The position numbers and the translations under genes were made by a program. From Rhodopirellula sp. (GTDB lineage: Bacteria; Planctomycetota; Planctomycetia; Planctomycetales; Planctomycetaceae), in contig JABMPE010000261.1 in the NCBI GenBank assembly GCA_013203845.1, positions 1 to 34,825 of the forward strand: 34,825 nt of DNA, read 5' to 3'. The stretch's first letter is position 1, and each line of letters starts with the position of its first letter. Positions 24,100-32,471 of this stretch are shown here, one piece after another. The notes beneath the pieces are model-generated. The model saw only the letters and a program-made list of their open reading frames with translations. It was not told the DNA's origin and did no database searches.

Positions 24100-25926
24100 T
24101 TATTTCTTTGTCAGCGTGAAGGCGCCGTCCCAGCCTGCTGGTGGTTCGAAGTTTGTCAGCTCCATCTGGCTCAGGACAAATCTGGTCGGACCATCCGTCT
24201 CGCGGAATTCCGACAGCAGTTCGACAGCGTCGCTCCACTTCCCGTCGAGTACCGCGTTGATGCCTTCTTCGTATCGGGCGATCATTTCGTCCGACACGGA
24301 TGGGTCGTGCCTGAGTGCTGGCAGTAACTGATAAACCGTCAATGGCGTCTGCATTCCTGCTGGCCGAACGCGAGCCATACGACGAACGCGTGCTTCGTCT
24401 TTCGGCATAAACTGCTCGACATAATCGGCCGTTGTTTCGTCGATGCAGATCGGCACACCGAACTGTTTGGTCAGACCTTCGTAACGCGAACCCTGATTCA
24501 CGACGGGACCAAACACACCGATCTTCGCCTGCTTTTCGGTGCCGATCTCGCCAGCAATTGCCTGTCCGTGGGCAATTCCGATTCCGACGCTGAAGCCATC
24601 CAGCATGCCGTCACAGTTCAGTTTGTTATTAAAAGCGTCGACGATACTCAGAGCTGCTCGGCAGGCTGGCACCGGACCTTCGGGAAGAGGCATTGGCCAG
24701 CCCCAGAACCCGAGAGCAGCGTCGCCCTGGAAGTCGGCGATGGCACCGTCGCTTTCAACAATGCCGTTCGCCATGAGTCCCAACGCACGTTTGATGGTTG
24801 CGAGCAGCTGAAACAGATCGTCTTTCAGAAGTTCGGATTTTCGCGAGAAGCCGCGGACATCACAGAACAGAACGCTGATGTCCTGCTGCGACGGTTCGAG
24901 CGAGGTCGAGTTTTTATCCAGCAGGCTATCCATGATTCGCGGCGAGAAGAACGAACTGAGCTGCGTCTTCTGTTCTTCCAGCAGTCGCACATGCCGAATG
25001 GATCCGATGAACTGAGCCACCAGTTCGACAAATCGCAGATCGCCCTTCAGTGTGTCTTCGTCGATAAAGACGCCCGAGTTCTCGCTCCCCTGACCGGAGA
25101 CGTACAGGCACCAGCCACCTTCTTTGTCGGCCATAATTGGCGTGCAGAACGCCCAGTCCAGGCTCCCACTGACCGTAAACTGCCCGTTGCCCTCGTCACC
25201 ATCCCAGATGTGCAGGACGCTGTTGCCGGTCTGTAATGCGGAGCTGATCATGCGCCGACTCGGTTTGAATCGACCTTCGTAGTCGTCTCGTGTGGCGACT
25301 CGCATCATCGCCGGTTTCGACGGGTCGAATCCCGAGGCCAGTGGGTTCACCAGTGACTGCGAGAGATCGCCCTCGTATCGCATGACTGCCGTCGCGACAC
25401 CGGCCGGAATCGTTTCCAGCAGCACATCGACCAGCAGGCCAGCAAGTGCCTCATCCGAGGTTGAACCGGAAATCATTTTCGGCAGGCGAGCCAGCATGTC
25501 CATTTGTCGGATCGGATCGCTGAACTGAAACTCGTTCAACTCGTCTGATTGATAAGTCTGCAATCCGGCGAGCGGTTCATCTTCAGACATGTCCATGTCA
25601 GACGAGTCCGCTGGCTCGGCATCTTCGCTGCTGACCAGCCGAAACTTCGTCGCACCGATGAGAAATTCGCCGCCCACGTCGATCTTCAACTCGCGGAATG
25701 ATTCACCGTTAATAATGATGGGATTGGTCGCTTTATCGTAACAGCGAACCTGAAGCTTGCCCTCATGCCAGCGCATCTGGGCATGCTCACGGGAGATCAG
25801 GCGGTCCCAGTTCACAACCCAGTCATTCTGTGGCGATCGCCCAATTCGAAACACATCATCCGTATCCAGTGAGCGGACCGAGCATTGGCTGTCGTCAGTG
25901 CCGCGTGCCTGAAGTTCTACCGTCAT
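24100..25926 (-). CDS. FHA-GAF-class III nucleotidyl cyclase
   Basis: The start at 25926 (GGGAG about 10 bases upstream) gives 608 residues. An FHA domain (about 10-105: FRIGRSPQNDW, ISREHAQMRW, IIINGESF) should bind phosphothreonine. A GAF-like domain (about 150-310) follows, then a helix (RLLEEQKTQLSSFFSPRIMD) and a class III cyclase domain (about 345-510). Metal-binding aspartates are D356 (LFCDVRGFS) and D402 (FQGDAALGFWG), and the transition-state Asn/Arg pair is N477 and R481 (VVNQGSRYEGL). The residue at the adenine-selecting lysine position (four before D402) is D398, and its partner position is Gly470, so it may not be an adenylyl cyclase. It is probably a phosphorylation-responsive second-messenger enzyme in the cytosol. 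Confidence 0.93.
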   Translation of the reverse strand: MTVELQARGTDDSQCSVRSLDTDDVFRIGRSPQNDWVVNWDRLISREHAQMRWHEGKLQVRCYDKATNPIIINGESFRELKIDVGGEFLIGATKFRLVSSEDAEPADSSDMDMSEDEPLAGLQTYQSDELNEFQFSDPIRQMDMLARLPKMISGSTSDEALAGLLVDVLLETIPAGVATAVMRYEGDLSQSLVNPLASGFDPSKPAMMRVATRDDYEGRFKPSRRMISSALQTGNSVLHIWDGDEGNGQFTVSGSLDWAFCTPIMADKEGGWCLYVSGQGSENSGVFIDEDTLKGDLRFVELVAQFIGSIRHVRLLEEQKTQLSSFFSPRIMDSLLDKNSTSLEPSQQDISVLFCDVRGFSRKSELLKDDLFQLLATIKRALGLMANGIVESDGAIADFQGDAALGFWGWPMPLPEGPVPACRAALSIVDAFNNKLNCDGMLDGFSVGIGIAHGQAIAGEIGTEKQAKIGVFGPVVNQGSRYEGLTKQFGVPICIDETTADYVEQFMPKDEARVRRMARVRPAGMQTPLTVYQLLPALRHDPSVSDEMIARYEEGINAVLDGKWSDAVELLSEFRETDGPTRFVLSQMELTNFEPPAGWDGAFTLTKK

Positions 25927-26241
25927 CGACTGAAACTCCCGAGAGGGGGGCAATATCCTGAGGCCCGCTGGTTGTACTGTGCATTTCATGGGGGCTTGGA
26001 CACATGGCACAGATGCCTGTAACGCTGGAGTTTCCGCGACACAGGGCTGCATGGAAGATAGGTCGGAGTTGAAGCGTCGGACGGATCGCACCCTTGAGAA
26101 TACAAGGTTCCAGAGATTCCCTGCGGACTGAGATACCTACGACCGGCGAACCGACAGAATCGGACGCGTCAACACCCGCAGCAGAATCGGAAGGACCTGA
26201 ATGATCCGTCGGCCTCGACGTGATCCTGTCCGTCCATTTCA
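25927..26241. other. Divergent promoter region between cyclase and NuoN-like genes
   Basis: This 315-bp region separates two divergent genes. The cyclase frame stays open upstream to 26091, but the extra 55 residues are not protein-like. I see no clear sigma-70 promoter, operator palindrome or RNA structure strong enough to name. Confidence 0.5.
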
Positions 26242-27588
26242 ATGCTCGCTTTGACTGACCAGCACAGCCGCGGCGAAACAGCGATCGAGCAAACGTTTTT
26301 TGAAAGCGCACCCGTGCAATTCGCAGTTCTGATTCTGATTTGTGCGGTTTGTCCCGTAATGACGGTCATGGCAGATTCGCTGGAAACGGTATTTCTCGCG
26401 AGCGCTGCGAGCCTGCTGGGCGCGGGGAATCTACTCCGCGAAGATCGCTCCGCACGGCGATCGAATGAGGCAGAAGTCGAACGGAGCCGCGTTCAACTTC
26501 TTGCCGGACAGCTGCAAAGCCGTCGCACCGTGGGATTCTTCAGCGGCTTCTGCGTCGCGACGGCCTTCGTTTTTCTCGGAAGCCTTGCGGGCAGTTCGTC
26601 ACTGGAAACGATTCGCACAACGCTCCAGGAAAGTTATCGCCCGGAACGAGCGGACCTGCTTGTGGGCGACGGATCAGTTCTCGGTGTGACGGCGATCGTC
26701 CTGTTGTTCGCAGGCTGCGCTTCGGCATTCGGACTGTTCCCAATGCACGGCGTTGTGTTGAACGGGTTTGAATCGTCCCACGCCAGCATCGCAGCCACGA
26801 CCGCCGTTCTGCAACGGTTTCAGGCATCAATCGTCCTGTGGAAAGTTACCGTCGTGGCAATGCCTGGCTTCGAATCGACGATACAGCTGATGTGTATCGT
26901 CTTCGGGACGGCATCCTGCCTGAGTGGATCGATTCTGGCGTGCCGCGGTGAGTCGTTGCGCGGTCTGGCGGGCAATCTCTGGATGACATGGGGTGGCGTG
27001 GTCCTTGTTGCCGCTGCGACCGGTATGACTTCGCAGCCGCCTGCCGTTTCGGAAACCCTTTGGCAATTTCCCAGTGGTCTGGCAACGGCGTTGTTTTCGC
27101 TGCTGATTTCATCGTTTGCGATGTGCCTGCTGCTCACCTGTGAACGGTGGCTCTTCTCCGGTGCGCAGTCTGCTGACTTTCCCGAAGATGTCACGGGGCT
27201 TGGCAGGCAACATGGTGTCGTCGCTTTTGCCGTAGGTTGCTCGCTGCTGACGCTGAGCGTTGTTCCGCCGTTGCCCGGTTTCTGGTGTGCGGTTTTTATC
27301 ACAGGTAACGCGTTCCTCCCCGGCGTTGAGTCCGCCGAAGGAGCGGCATTGATACCAGAGGCTTCGGTACTGACCGCGTTGCTGTTGCTGCTGATTTCAA
27401 TGCTGATTGTCGCCGCGAGGTCCGTGCATTTTCTGAGCCTGATGTTTCATCACGAACCAATCCGCCGGTTCGACATTCGGGATGGAAAGTTCCCCGCCAT
27501 CGCCAGTCTGACCATTGCCGGGGTCCTTCTCTGGATTGGCATTAATGTCGGGACTGCTCTGACATGGTTTCATCGGCTGCTTCTCTGA
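26242..27588 (+). CDS. Solitary NuoN/MrpD-like antiporter-family membrane protein, degenerate
   Basis: This 448-residue protein has about ten to twelve hydrophobic segments. Two places recall the proton-conducting antiporter family (NuoL/M/N, MrpA/D). The segment SAFGLFPMHGVVLNGFESSHASIAATTAV matches the family's 'PFHxWxPDxYxGxPxxVTA' helix pair in order. The segment SVVPPLPGFWCAVF matches the late 'GxPPxxGFxxK' element. The lysine normally just before the PFH motif is absent (SAFGLFPMH), as is the lysine of the late element (WCAVF in place of xxK). The overall length is a little below NuoN (about 480). No other complex I or Mrp gene is nearby. It may be a non-pumping paralogue or an early-branching family member; a real transport role is not established. 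Confidence 0.75.
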   Translation: MLALTDQHSRGETAIEQTFFESAPVQFAVLILICAVCPVMTVMADSLETVFLASAASLLGAGNLLREDRSARRSNEAEVERSRVQLLAGQLQSRRTVGFFSGFCVATAFVFLGSLAGSSSLETIRTTLQESYRPERADLLVGDGSVLGVTAIVLLFAGCASAFGLFPMHGVVLNGFESSHASIAATTAVLQRFQASIVLWKVTVVAMPGFESTIQLMCIVFGTASCLSGSILACRGESLRGLAGNLWMTWGGVVLVAAATGMTSQPPAVSETLWQFPSGLATALFSLLISSFAMCLLLTCERWLFSGAQSADFPEDVTGLGRQHGVVAFAVGCSLLTLSVVPPLPGFWCAVFITGNAFLPGVESAEGAALIPEASVLTALLLLLISMLIVAARSVHFLSLMFHHEPIRRFDIRDGKFPAIASLTIAGVLLWIGINVGTALTWFHRLLL

Positions 27589-28086
27589 CTACGTTGGCTA
27601 CGGAACGTGTGTGTAAATTGTCGAGCTTCAAAGTAATCCTTGCAGGAGCCATCGATTCTCGCAGCGTTGCGTTATCGATGAGGCGGACCGTTTCCGGATC
27701 GCATGCTTTCAACTCGATTTTCAGTTCGCGTGTGCAGAAAGAATGGTCCTGAAACCGGACGAATCTAGCGTCGTAATCAGTGCTGCAAGTGCTTTGTGAA
27801 AGCGTGGGCAGTCGATTTTTCGATGGATTTCTGGATCGGGATGAGTTTGGTTGACCCGATCTCGCGACGATTAAAGGTTGCGATGAAGAACGGAAATAAG
27901 CGTTTTTCAGCCATTTTCCTGCGAATTGACCGATCAGCGATCGGTCGGGCGAGCGGATTTTGCGACTTATCGAGTCGTCCGCGATTCTTTGCTCGATATC
28001 GACTACAGTATATTCGAAGGCAAATGGATTTACGTGAATGTTTCACGCACTGAAAGTTGCACACATTTTGAAACGGGACAGAAGCA
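27589..28086. other. AT-richer intergenic region upstream of the cold-shock gene
   Basis: In this 498-bp region, open frames of 60-125 codons occur on both strands but look non-coding. It contains a perfect 8-bp inverted repeat (27928-27946) and a small CGTGAA/TTCACG hairpin (around 28033-28047). The right 150 bp probably form the promoter and a long 5' UTR of the cold-shock gene, as is usual for this gene class. I see no T box, known riboswitch or RNA gene. Confidence 0.5.
27928..27946. promoter_or_regulatory. Perfect palindrome upstream of the cold-shock gene
   Basis: GACCGATC (27928-27935) and GATCGGTC (27939-27946) flank a 3-nt spacer. As DNA it resembles an operator for a dimeric repressor; as RNA it is a tight hairpin. 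It is about 140 bp upstream of the cold-shock start. Confidence 0.55.
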
Positions 28087-28284
28087 ATGGCTGAAGGCAC
28101 GATCAAGCGGATTACGGAAAAAGGTTTTGGTTTTATCGACGAAGGAACAGGCAAGGATATTTTCTTCCATAGTTCTGGCGTGGAAGGTGGCGGATTCGAT
28201 CAGCTGTACGAAGGACAGCGAGTGTCGTACACCGTCGGTTCAGGACCGAAGGGTCCTTGCGCCGAAAACGTGCGTACGATCTAG
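28087..28284 (+). CDS. Cold-shock domain protein
   Basis: The 65-residue single cold-shock domain is of normal CspA size. RNP1 is GFGFIDEGTG (in TEKGFGFIDE) and RNP2 is DIFFHSSGVE, the aromatic surface that binds single-stranded RNA or DNA. The C terminus (YEGQRVSYTVGSGPKGPCAE) matches the family pattern 'VxFxxxxGxKGPxAxNV'. The start codon has AGAAGC nearby but no strong Shine-Dalgarno. It probably acts as an RNA chaperone in the cytosol, in cold or in general growth. It is followed by a strong hairpin, so it is a single-gene unit. The long AT-richer leader suggests 5' UTR control. Confidence 0.97.
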   Translation: MAEGTIKRITEKGFGFIDEGTGKDIFFHSSGVEGGGFDQLYEGQRVSYTVGSGPKGPCAENVRTI

Positions 28285-28322
28285 TCGCTGCTGACCTCTG
28301 GTCGGCACGTCATTCTGACTGA

Positions 28323-28351
28323 AGCACCGGGCCACAACTGTGCCCGGTGCT
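28323..28351 (+). terminator. Strong hairpin after the cold-shock gene
   Basis: AGCACCGGGC (28323-28332) and GCCCGGTGCT (28342-28351) form a 10-bp perfect stem with a 9-nt loop, about 40 bp after the stop codon. An outer CTGAA/TTCAG pairing extends it. No T run follows. A 12-bp palindrome (28354-28365) comes next. It is probably the end of the csp transcript. Confidence 0.7.
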
Positions 28352-28387
28352 CGTTCAGCGCTGAAGTCTGAATAAACGAGCATCAAG

Positions 28388-28417
28388 CATGCCTGCTCCG
28401 CCCATGCCTACTCCGCG
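28388..28417. repeat. Imperfect 15-bp tandem repeat
   Basis: CATGCCTGCTCCGCC (28388-28402) is followed directly by CATGCCTACTCCGCG (28403-28417), two mismatches in 15. It lies in the leader of the small zinc-ribbon gene. Function unknown. Confidence 0.6.
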
Positions 28418-28536
28418 ACGGAGTGCAGGGGTATCCCGCTGGGCACAGGGCTCGATTGACTGCAACTGGTTCATCTCAGCACCAGGATGCTGCAGTCGTG
28501 TGCGGATTCACATTCATACGCTCTGAAAGAAACCGC

Positions 28537-28824
28537 ATGCATAATCGAAAGCCGACGCCGCTGTTTCAGCCTCGTGAACGAAAACGCTGTCCGGTCTGTG
28601 CAGAGATCGCGTATTCATCAGCGGGCATTCATCCTCAGTGTGCCGTGCATCAGTCTGATTCGAAGCGTATGGAAGCCGTCAAGCTGAAGAAGCAGGCGGC
28701 ACTCACAAGGCTGCCCGCTGGCGACATGCAGTGGCAGAAAACCTGCTCCCGATGCAAAGCGATTCTGCATGTGCGGAGAAAAGTCTGCGATTGCGGATAC
28801 AGCTTTCCGCTCCATGCACGTTGA
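28537..28824 (+). CDS. Small protein with two zinc-ribbon-like cysteine clusters
   Basis: The ATG at 28537 (GAAAG upstream) gives 95 residues. The first cluster is CPVCAE with HPQCAVH about 15 residues later; the second is CSRCKAIL with CDCGY about 11 residues later. Each could bind one zinc ion. The chain between them is Lys/Arg/Gln-rich (SKRMEAVKLKKQAAL), so it may bind nucleic acid or ribosome-related partners. The frame stays open upstream to 28423 but the added 38 residues are not convincing. I do not recognise a named family. It follows the cold-shock gene at 252 bp, with a hairpin between them, so co-transcription is doubtful. Confidence 0.75.
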   Translation: MHNRKPTPLFQPRERKRCPVCAEIAYSSAGIHPQCAVHQSDSKRMEAVKLKKQAALTRLPAGDMQWQKTCSRCKAILHVRRKVCDCGYSFPLHAR

Positions 28825-28952
28825 AACAGACCTGTTGCGGGCATCGCGATAGCTCTTCACTGGCAGAAGTCGGTGGAGTGGCAGGAGCCCGGTTTCAACT
28901 TGAGGCTCAGCCAGAATCAACGCGTTCCTGACCGAGAACTACGCAGGTTGCG

Positions 28953-30446
28953 TTAAAAGGTGTCGACCGGATCCAAGGGATAGACAGGGCGACGAATCTT
29001 CTGAAAGTCGAAGGCAGCCAGGTCGGGCCGATGAATTCCAGGCGTGTCGGCATCGAAAATTCGACTCGCCAGCGGACCAAAGTCTGCTCGGAAATGCACC
29101 GCGCTTTTCAGGACCAGTAGTCGCCGTCCGGTCGGATCAACACCGGCGATCCTCAGCATTTCCGCATCGAAGCATTGTCGGCGTTGTGAAGAGACCACCA
29201 CGTCGACCCCGCCGATGACCAGCGTGGCGGTCAGGCCGAGGTTGTCCTGAACTCCCTGCATCATCGGGCCGCGATACCTGTACTTCCCGTCGGAGAGGAC
29301 TCGCACGTAAGCGTCCCGCTCGACGGGCGCCCCGTGCAGGTTGTCCGTCTTTCCCCCAAGTCGGACAGGGATCGTTGCTCCGACTCCGGCACGATGAGCC
29401 TGGGCTGCGGTCTCTGGATCAAAAAGGACGCCGACGGCTCCATCCTGGAAGTCGGCATTGATCATGGCATGCAGTGCCACCGTTCCGTCGCACGGCGCGC
29501 CACCACCAGGGTTGTCAGAGCCGTCTGCGAAAATCACAAGACCGTCGTTTGGGTGTGCGTTGACGTGCGCGATGACGTCTTCAATCGTTGTGAGTTCCGG
29601 CTGAAGATCGTCTCGCAGTTCCCATAGCCAGCTGGCGAGTTCGTTTGCTTTCGAGCTAGCCAGCTCGGCGTCGCCGTCGGTTGTGACAAGGATCGACACG
29701 CCAGTATCGCGGATGTCGGCGAATGGAAATCCCATTGCGACGGTTGCCGTCAGCACGCCGGGCTCCTGCTCCAGTTGATGAACCCGCTGCATGAGCGTCT
29801 GCATGGGATCACGTAGAGTGCATTGTTTCGGCGGCAGAGTGATCAATGGAAGCTGACGGAACTCCTGAACGGGGGAGATTTCCTGCCGGACGATTCGAGC
29901 AATGAGTTCTGCAGCTTCGTGACCACGTTCCTGCATGTCAACGTGCGGGTAAGTATCGAATCCAATAATGACATCCGACAGTTCTGCCATTCGAGCGGAG
30001 ATATTGGCGTGCAGGTCGAGAGTCACGACGATTGGGATTTCACGGCCAACTACGTCACGAACCGCTGCGATGAACGCACCTTCGGCGTCTTCATGATGTT
30101 CAGCGACCATTGCTCCGTGCAGATCCAGCAGAACACCATCGACGGGTTTCGCGATTTCGAGGCGTTCAAGAAACCAGTTGAGCATTGTGTCAAACGCGGC
30201 TTCCTCGACGAGTCCAGACGGCTGAGCGCGAGCGCACAGCAACGGGACCAGTTCAAAGCCAGCCGCTTCGGCTCCGGAAATGTATCCGCCATGAATCGAA
30301 CCGGTGCCGCGAAAACGGTCGAAGATTGTTTCACCGCCTGCGAGCGTCGCTCCGCAGTTGCTGTCCCGCACGAAGTCGGCCAGTGTTGTGGGAATCTTCG
30401 AAAACGTGTTCGTCTCGTGCTGTACGCCGCCGCTGGCAATTCGCAT
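28953..30446 (-). CDS. M81-family metallopeptidase (MlrC-like)
   Basis: The 497-residue length and motifs match the M81/MlrC family, whose founding member degrades linearised microcystin in Sphingomonas. Visible elements are GGVQHETNTFSK at the N terminus, the metal-site DLHGAMVAEHHEDAEG and VTLDLHANISARM segments, FDTYPHVDMQERG, and the C-terminal domain SDNPGGGAPCDGTVALHAMI. No signal peptide is seen, so it acts in the cytosol. The family is common in bacteria far from microcystin sources, so the true substrate is probably some other short or modified peptide or amide. It stands alone between a convergent small zinc-ribbon gene and a co-directional secreted esterase. Confidence 0.95.
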   Translation of the reverse strand: MRIASGGVQHETNTFSKIPTTLADFVRDSNCGATLAGGETIFDRFRGTGSIHGGYISGAEAAGFELVPLLCARAQPSGLVEEAAFDTMLNWFLERLEIAKPVDGVLLDLHGAMVAEHHEDAEGAFIAAVRDVVGREIPIVVTLDLHANISARMAELSDVIIGFDTYPHVDMQERGHEAAELIARIVRQEISPVQEFRQLPLITLPPKQCTLRDPMQTLMQRVHQLEQEPGVLTATVAMGFPFADIRDTGVSILVTTDGDAELASSKANELASWLWELRDDLQPELTTIEDVIAHVNAHPNDGLVIFADGSDNPGGGAPCDGTVALHAMINADFQDGAVGVLFDPETAAQAHRAGVGATIPVRLGGKTDNLHGAPVERDAYVRVLSDGKYRYRGPMMQGVQDNLGLTATLVIGGVDVVVSSQRRQCFDAEMLRIAGVDPTGRRLLVLKSAVHFRADFGPLASRIFDADTPGIHRPDLAAFDFQKIRRPVYPLDPVDTF

Positions 30447-30549
30447 CAGAAGGTTCCTGTCGCATCAAATGATGTTCGCTGAGTTGCGACCACAGTCAAA
30501 GTCACACGAAACGTGATCGCAGAACGAATCGTCTTACATGAAGGTCGTC

Positions 30550-31473
30550 TCAGTTGGCTGTTCCCCGCTTGTCCAGCAGGCCCTGAGATTTCAACCAGTC
30601 TCCAAGTCGGTGATTCCATGTCGAGACTGGATTCTCTGACGGTCGGATTCCGTAGCCGTGTCCACCCTTCGCATAAATATGCAGTTCAGCGGGGACGTTG
30701 GCCACTTTCAACTCGACGAAGAGCAATGCGGCCAGTGAGCCTCGATGCGTGTCGTCAGCGGTGACCGCCATGAATGTTGGCGGCGTTTTCGCGTCCACCT
30801 TGACCAGTGGCCCCAGTTCAGGGGTGTTGTCTGTGTAGTCTGGACCAAGGTATGCGGCATAAATCGGGCACATGAAATCCGGTCGACAACTCAGGTCATC
30901 TGCTTCATCAATCCGGTCGTATGCTGCTTTCTGCCAGTGCATGCCGGTCATCGCCGTCAGATGTCCGCCGGCAGAAAAACCGAGGATTCCGACTCGGTCA
31001 GGATCAACGCCCCAGTCTTTGGCGTGGTGCCGAACCAATCGAACAGCACGCTGAGCGTCCTGCAACGGTTCGATATGTGGAGTCTCCGGGTCTCGACGAG
31101 GAACACGATATTTCAGCACTGCCGCCGTGACACCAATTGAATTGAACCACTCGGCAACTTCGAGCCCCTCTTTTGGCCATGCGAGAATGTTGTACCCTCC
31201 GCCGGGACAGATCACGACGGCACAGCCGTTGGCCAGTTTTTTCGGAGCCTGATAGACCGTAATCGACGGTGTTTCGACGTAGTAGATACGTTCTTCAGTG
31301 AGCTTTCCTTTCAGTTCCTCAACCCGTTTCGCATCGACGGGTTTGGCTCCGACCGGCAGACCGTTTGGCCAGATCGAAATCTCCGGTTGATCAGCAGCCA
31401 GAGCCGAATCAGTAATCGGGAAGTCAACAAAAGCTGAAACCAGAAACACGGCCAGGAGAAACGCAGGTTTCAT
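30550..31473 (-). CDS. Secreted alpha/beta-hydrolase (esterase, BD-FAE/acetyl-xylan-esterase-like)
   Basis: The 307-residue protein has an AAGGA ribosome site and a signal peptide (MKPAFLLAVFLVSAFVDF to SALAADQ). The fold elements are the oxyanion loop ICPGGGYNILAWPKEG, the nucleophile serine in GILGFSAGGHL, the acid in AVTADDTHRGS, and the histidine in YAKGGHGYGIRP. This arrangement is typical of planctomycete carbohydrate esterases and related lipase-like hydrolases, which remove acetyl or feruloyl groups from polysaccharides outside the cell. The substrate cannot be fixed. It lies 103 bp upstream of the M81 gene on the same strand, so co-transcription is possible. Confidence 0.94.
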   Translation of the reverse strand: MKPAFLLAVFLVSAFVDFPITDSALAADQPEISIWPNGLPVGAKPVDAKRVEELKGKLTEERIYYVETPSITVYQAPKKLANGCAVVICPGGGYNILAWPKEGLEVAEWFNSIGVTAAVLKYRVPRRDPETPHIEPLQDAQRAVRLVRHHAKDWGVDPDRVGILGFSAGGHLTAMTGMHWQKAAYDRIDEADDLSCRPDFMCPIYAAYLGPDYTDNTPELGPLVKVDAKTPPTFMAVTADDTHRGSLAALLFVELKVANVPAELHIYAKGGHGYGIRPSENPVSTWNHRLGDWLKSQGLLDKRGTAN

Positions 31474-31744
31474 TGTGGGTGTCCTTCATGGAGCGGGAAG
31501 AGTTGTGTGCCAGTGGATGAATCGGCATTTCGAATTGGCGAATGACATGGCGAGGTTATCGAAGTCATCTGGTCCCGTGAAGGATGTTCGATATCAGGAA
31601 TCGGTCAATACGCTCCTGCGATCTGATTTTCATCCATCCTGTCTGGCGACGATCCAGAGGCATTCGGCAGTGATGGTCAGGAGGCATTTCCGAGCGACGG
31701 TTCTTTTCGTAGCGAAGTCCTGCGAGTCCGTTGTCTCCGTGAAC
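31474..31744. other. Intergenic region between the esterase gene and the lipoprotein terminator
   Basis: No gene is seen. Open frames on both strands are shadow-like. The left part should hold the promoter for the esterase gene. Confidence 0.5.
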
Positions 31745-31780
31745 GAAAACAGGCCCACTGAAATAGTTCCAGCGGGCCTG
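31745..31780 (-). terminator. Intrinsic terminator of the secretin-lipoprotein operon
   Basis: Read on the minus strand, an 11-bp stem (31770-31780 with 31750-31760, one G-U pair, 9-nt loop) is followed by TTTTC. It lies about 25 bp after the lipoprotein stop codon and has the form of a classical intrinsic terminator. Confidence 0.88.
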
Positions 31781-31805
31781 AGTAACTTCAGCTCTGAAGT
31801 GGGAT

Positions 31806-32369
31806 TCAGAAGCCTCCTCCTCCACCCCCTCCATTGCCTCCGCCGTTCCCGTTGTTCCCGTTGTTACTGTTAAGGAATTGGAAGTACGCTAACTGAGCTG
31901 CGTCCCCGTTAAGTCCGGGAGCGTACGACTGTGAAACGACGACACGGGCCTGTGCGTTGGGGACGCCCATTTGCGAGAGCATTAACGCCACCATCTGGCG
32001 TCGATGCTGATCGAGTTCCGGATCCGAGTTATTCTCCGACCGTTCGATCAGAATCGGGAAGGGTGCACTTCGTGCCCGCGCGGCGATCTCAAGAAAATGG
32101 TCCAGTCCGAACGAAGTCAGTTCACCGGTGAACTCGATAAATTCGTTGCGGTGCATAATGAAATCGAAGGCTTCGCCATTCGTTTCCATCTGGTGGTAGT
32201 GAGTTCGAACAATACTACCCAGCGGATACTTATCGGGAATCGACAATGACCTCCGCATGGTCAGCGTGGTTGGAATAAACTGCAGCGTCGGATTAGTGCA
32301 GCCAAAGGTACTCAGTACACATGCGACCGTCAGGCCTGGTACCAGGCGTTTGGCGTGTCTCAGAATCAT
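31806..32369 (-). CDS. Lipoprotein, CpaD/RcpB-like (Tad pilus-associated)
   Basis: The start at 32369 has a strong GGGGGA ribosome site and a lipobox (TVACVLSTFGCTN), giving 187 residues. The mature region (LTSFGLDHFLEIAARARSA, HRRQMVALMLSQMGVPNAQ and VVVSQSYAPGLNGDAAQLAY) has an OmpA-like periplasmic arrangement in which a protein number or position counts along a chain, like CpaD/RcpB, the outer-membrane lipoprotein partner of the Tad secretin. The last 30 residues are Asn/Gly repeats ending GGGGGGGF. It is 102 bp downstream of the secretin gene, in the same transcript, ending at a good terminator. The CpaD assignment is an inference from position and pattern. Confidence 0.82.
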   Translation of the reverse strand: MILRHAKRLVPGLTVACVLSTFGCTNPTLQFIPTTLTMRRSLSIPDKYPLGSIVRTHYHQMETNGEAFDFIMHRNEFIEFTGELTSFGLDHFLEIAARARSAPFPILIERSENNSDPELDQHRRQMVALMLSQMGVPNAQARVVVSQSYAPGLNGDAAQLAYFQFLNSNNGNNGNGGGNGGGGGGGF

Positions 32370-32471
32370 GAAAATCCCCCGTCCCTGTAAATTACCGGAC
32401 TGTCGGTCATTACTGACCTGGCGCACTCCGGATAATCTTTTCGCTGTGCGACTTCTTAGATGAAGGAGCCG

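Noticed and set aside
27796..28053. 85-codon plus-strand frame upstream of the cold-shock gene
   Set aside because: No ribosome site, unusual composition, and it crosses the palindrome; it is more likely leader DNA.
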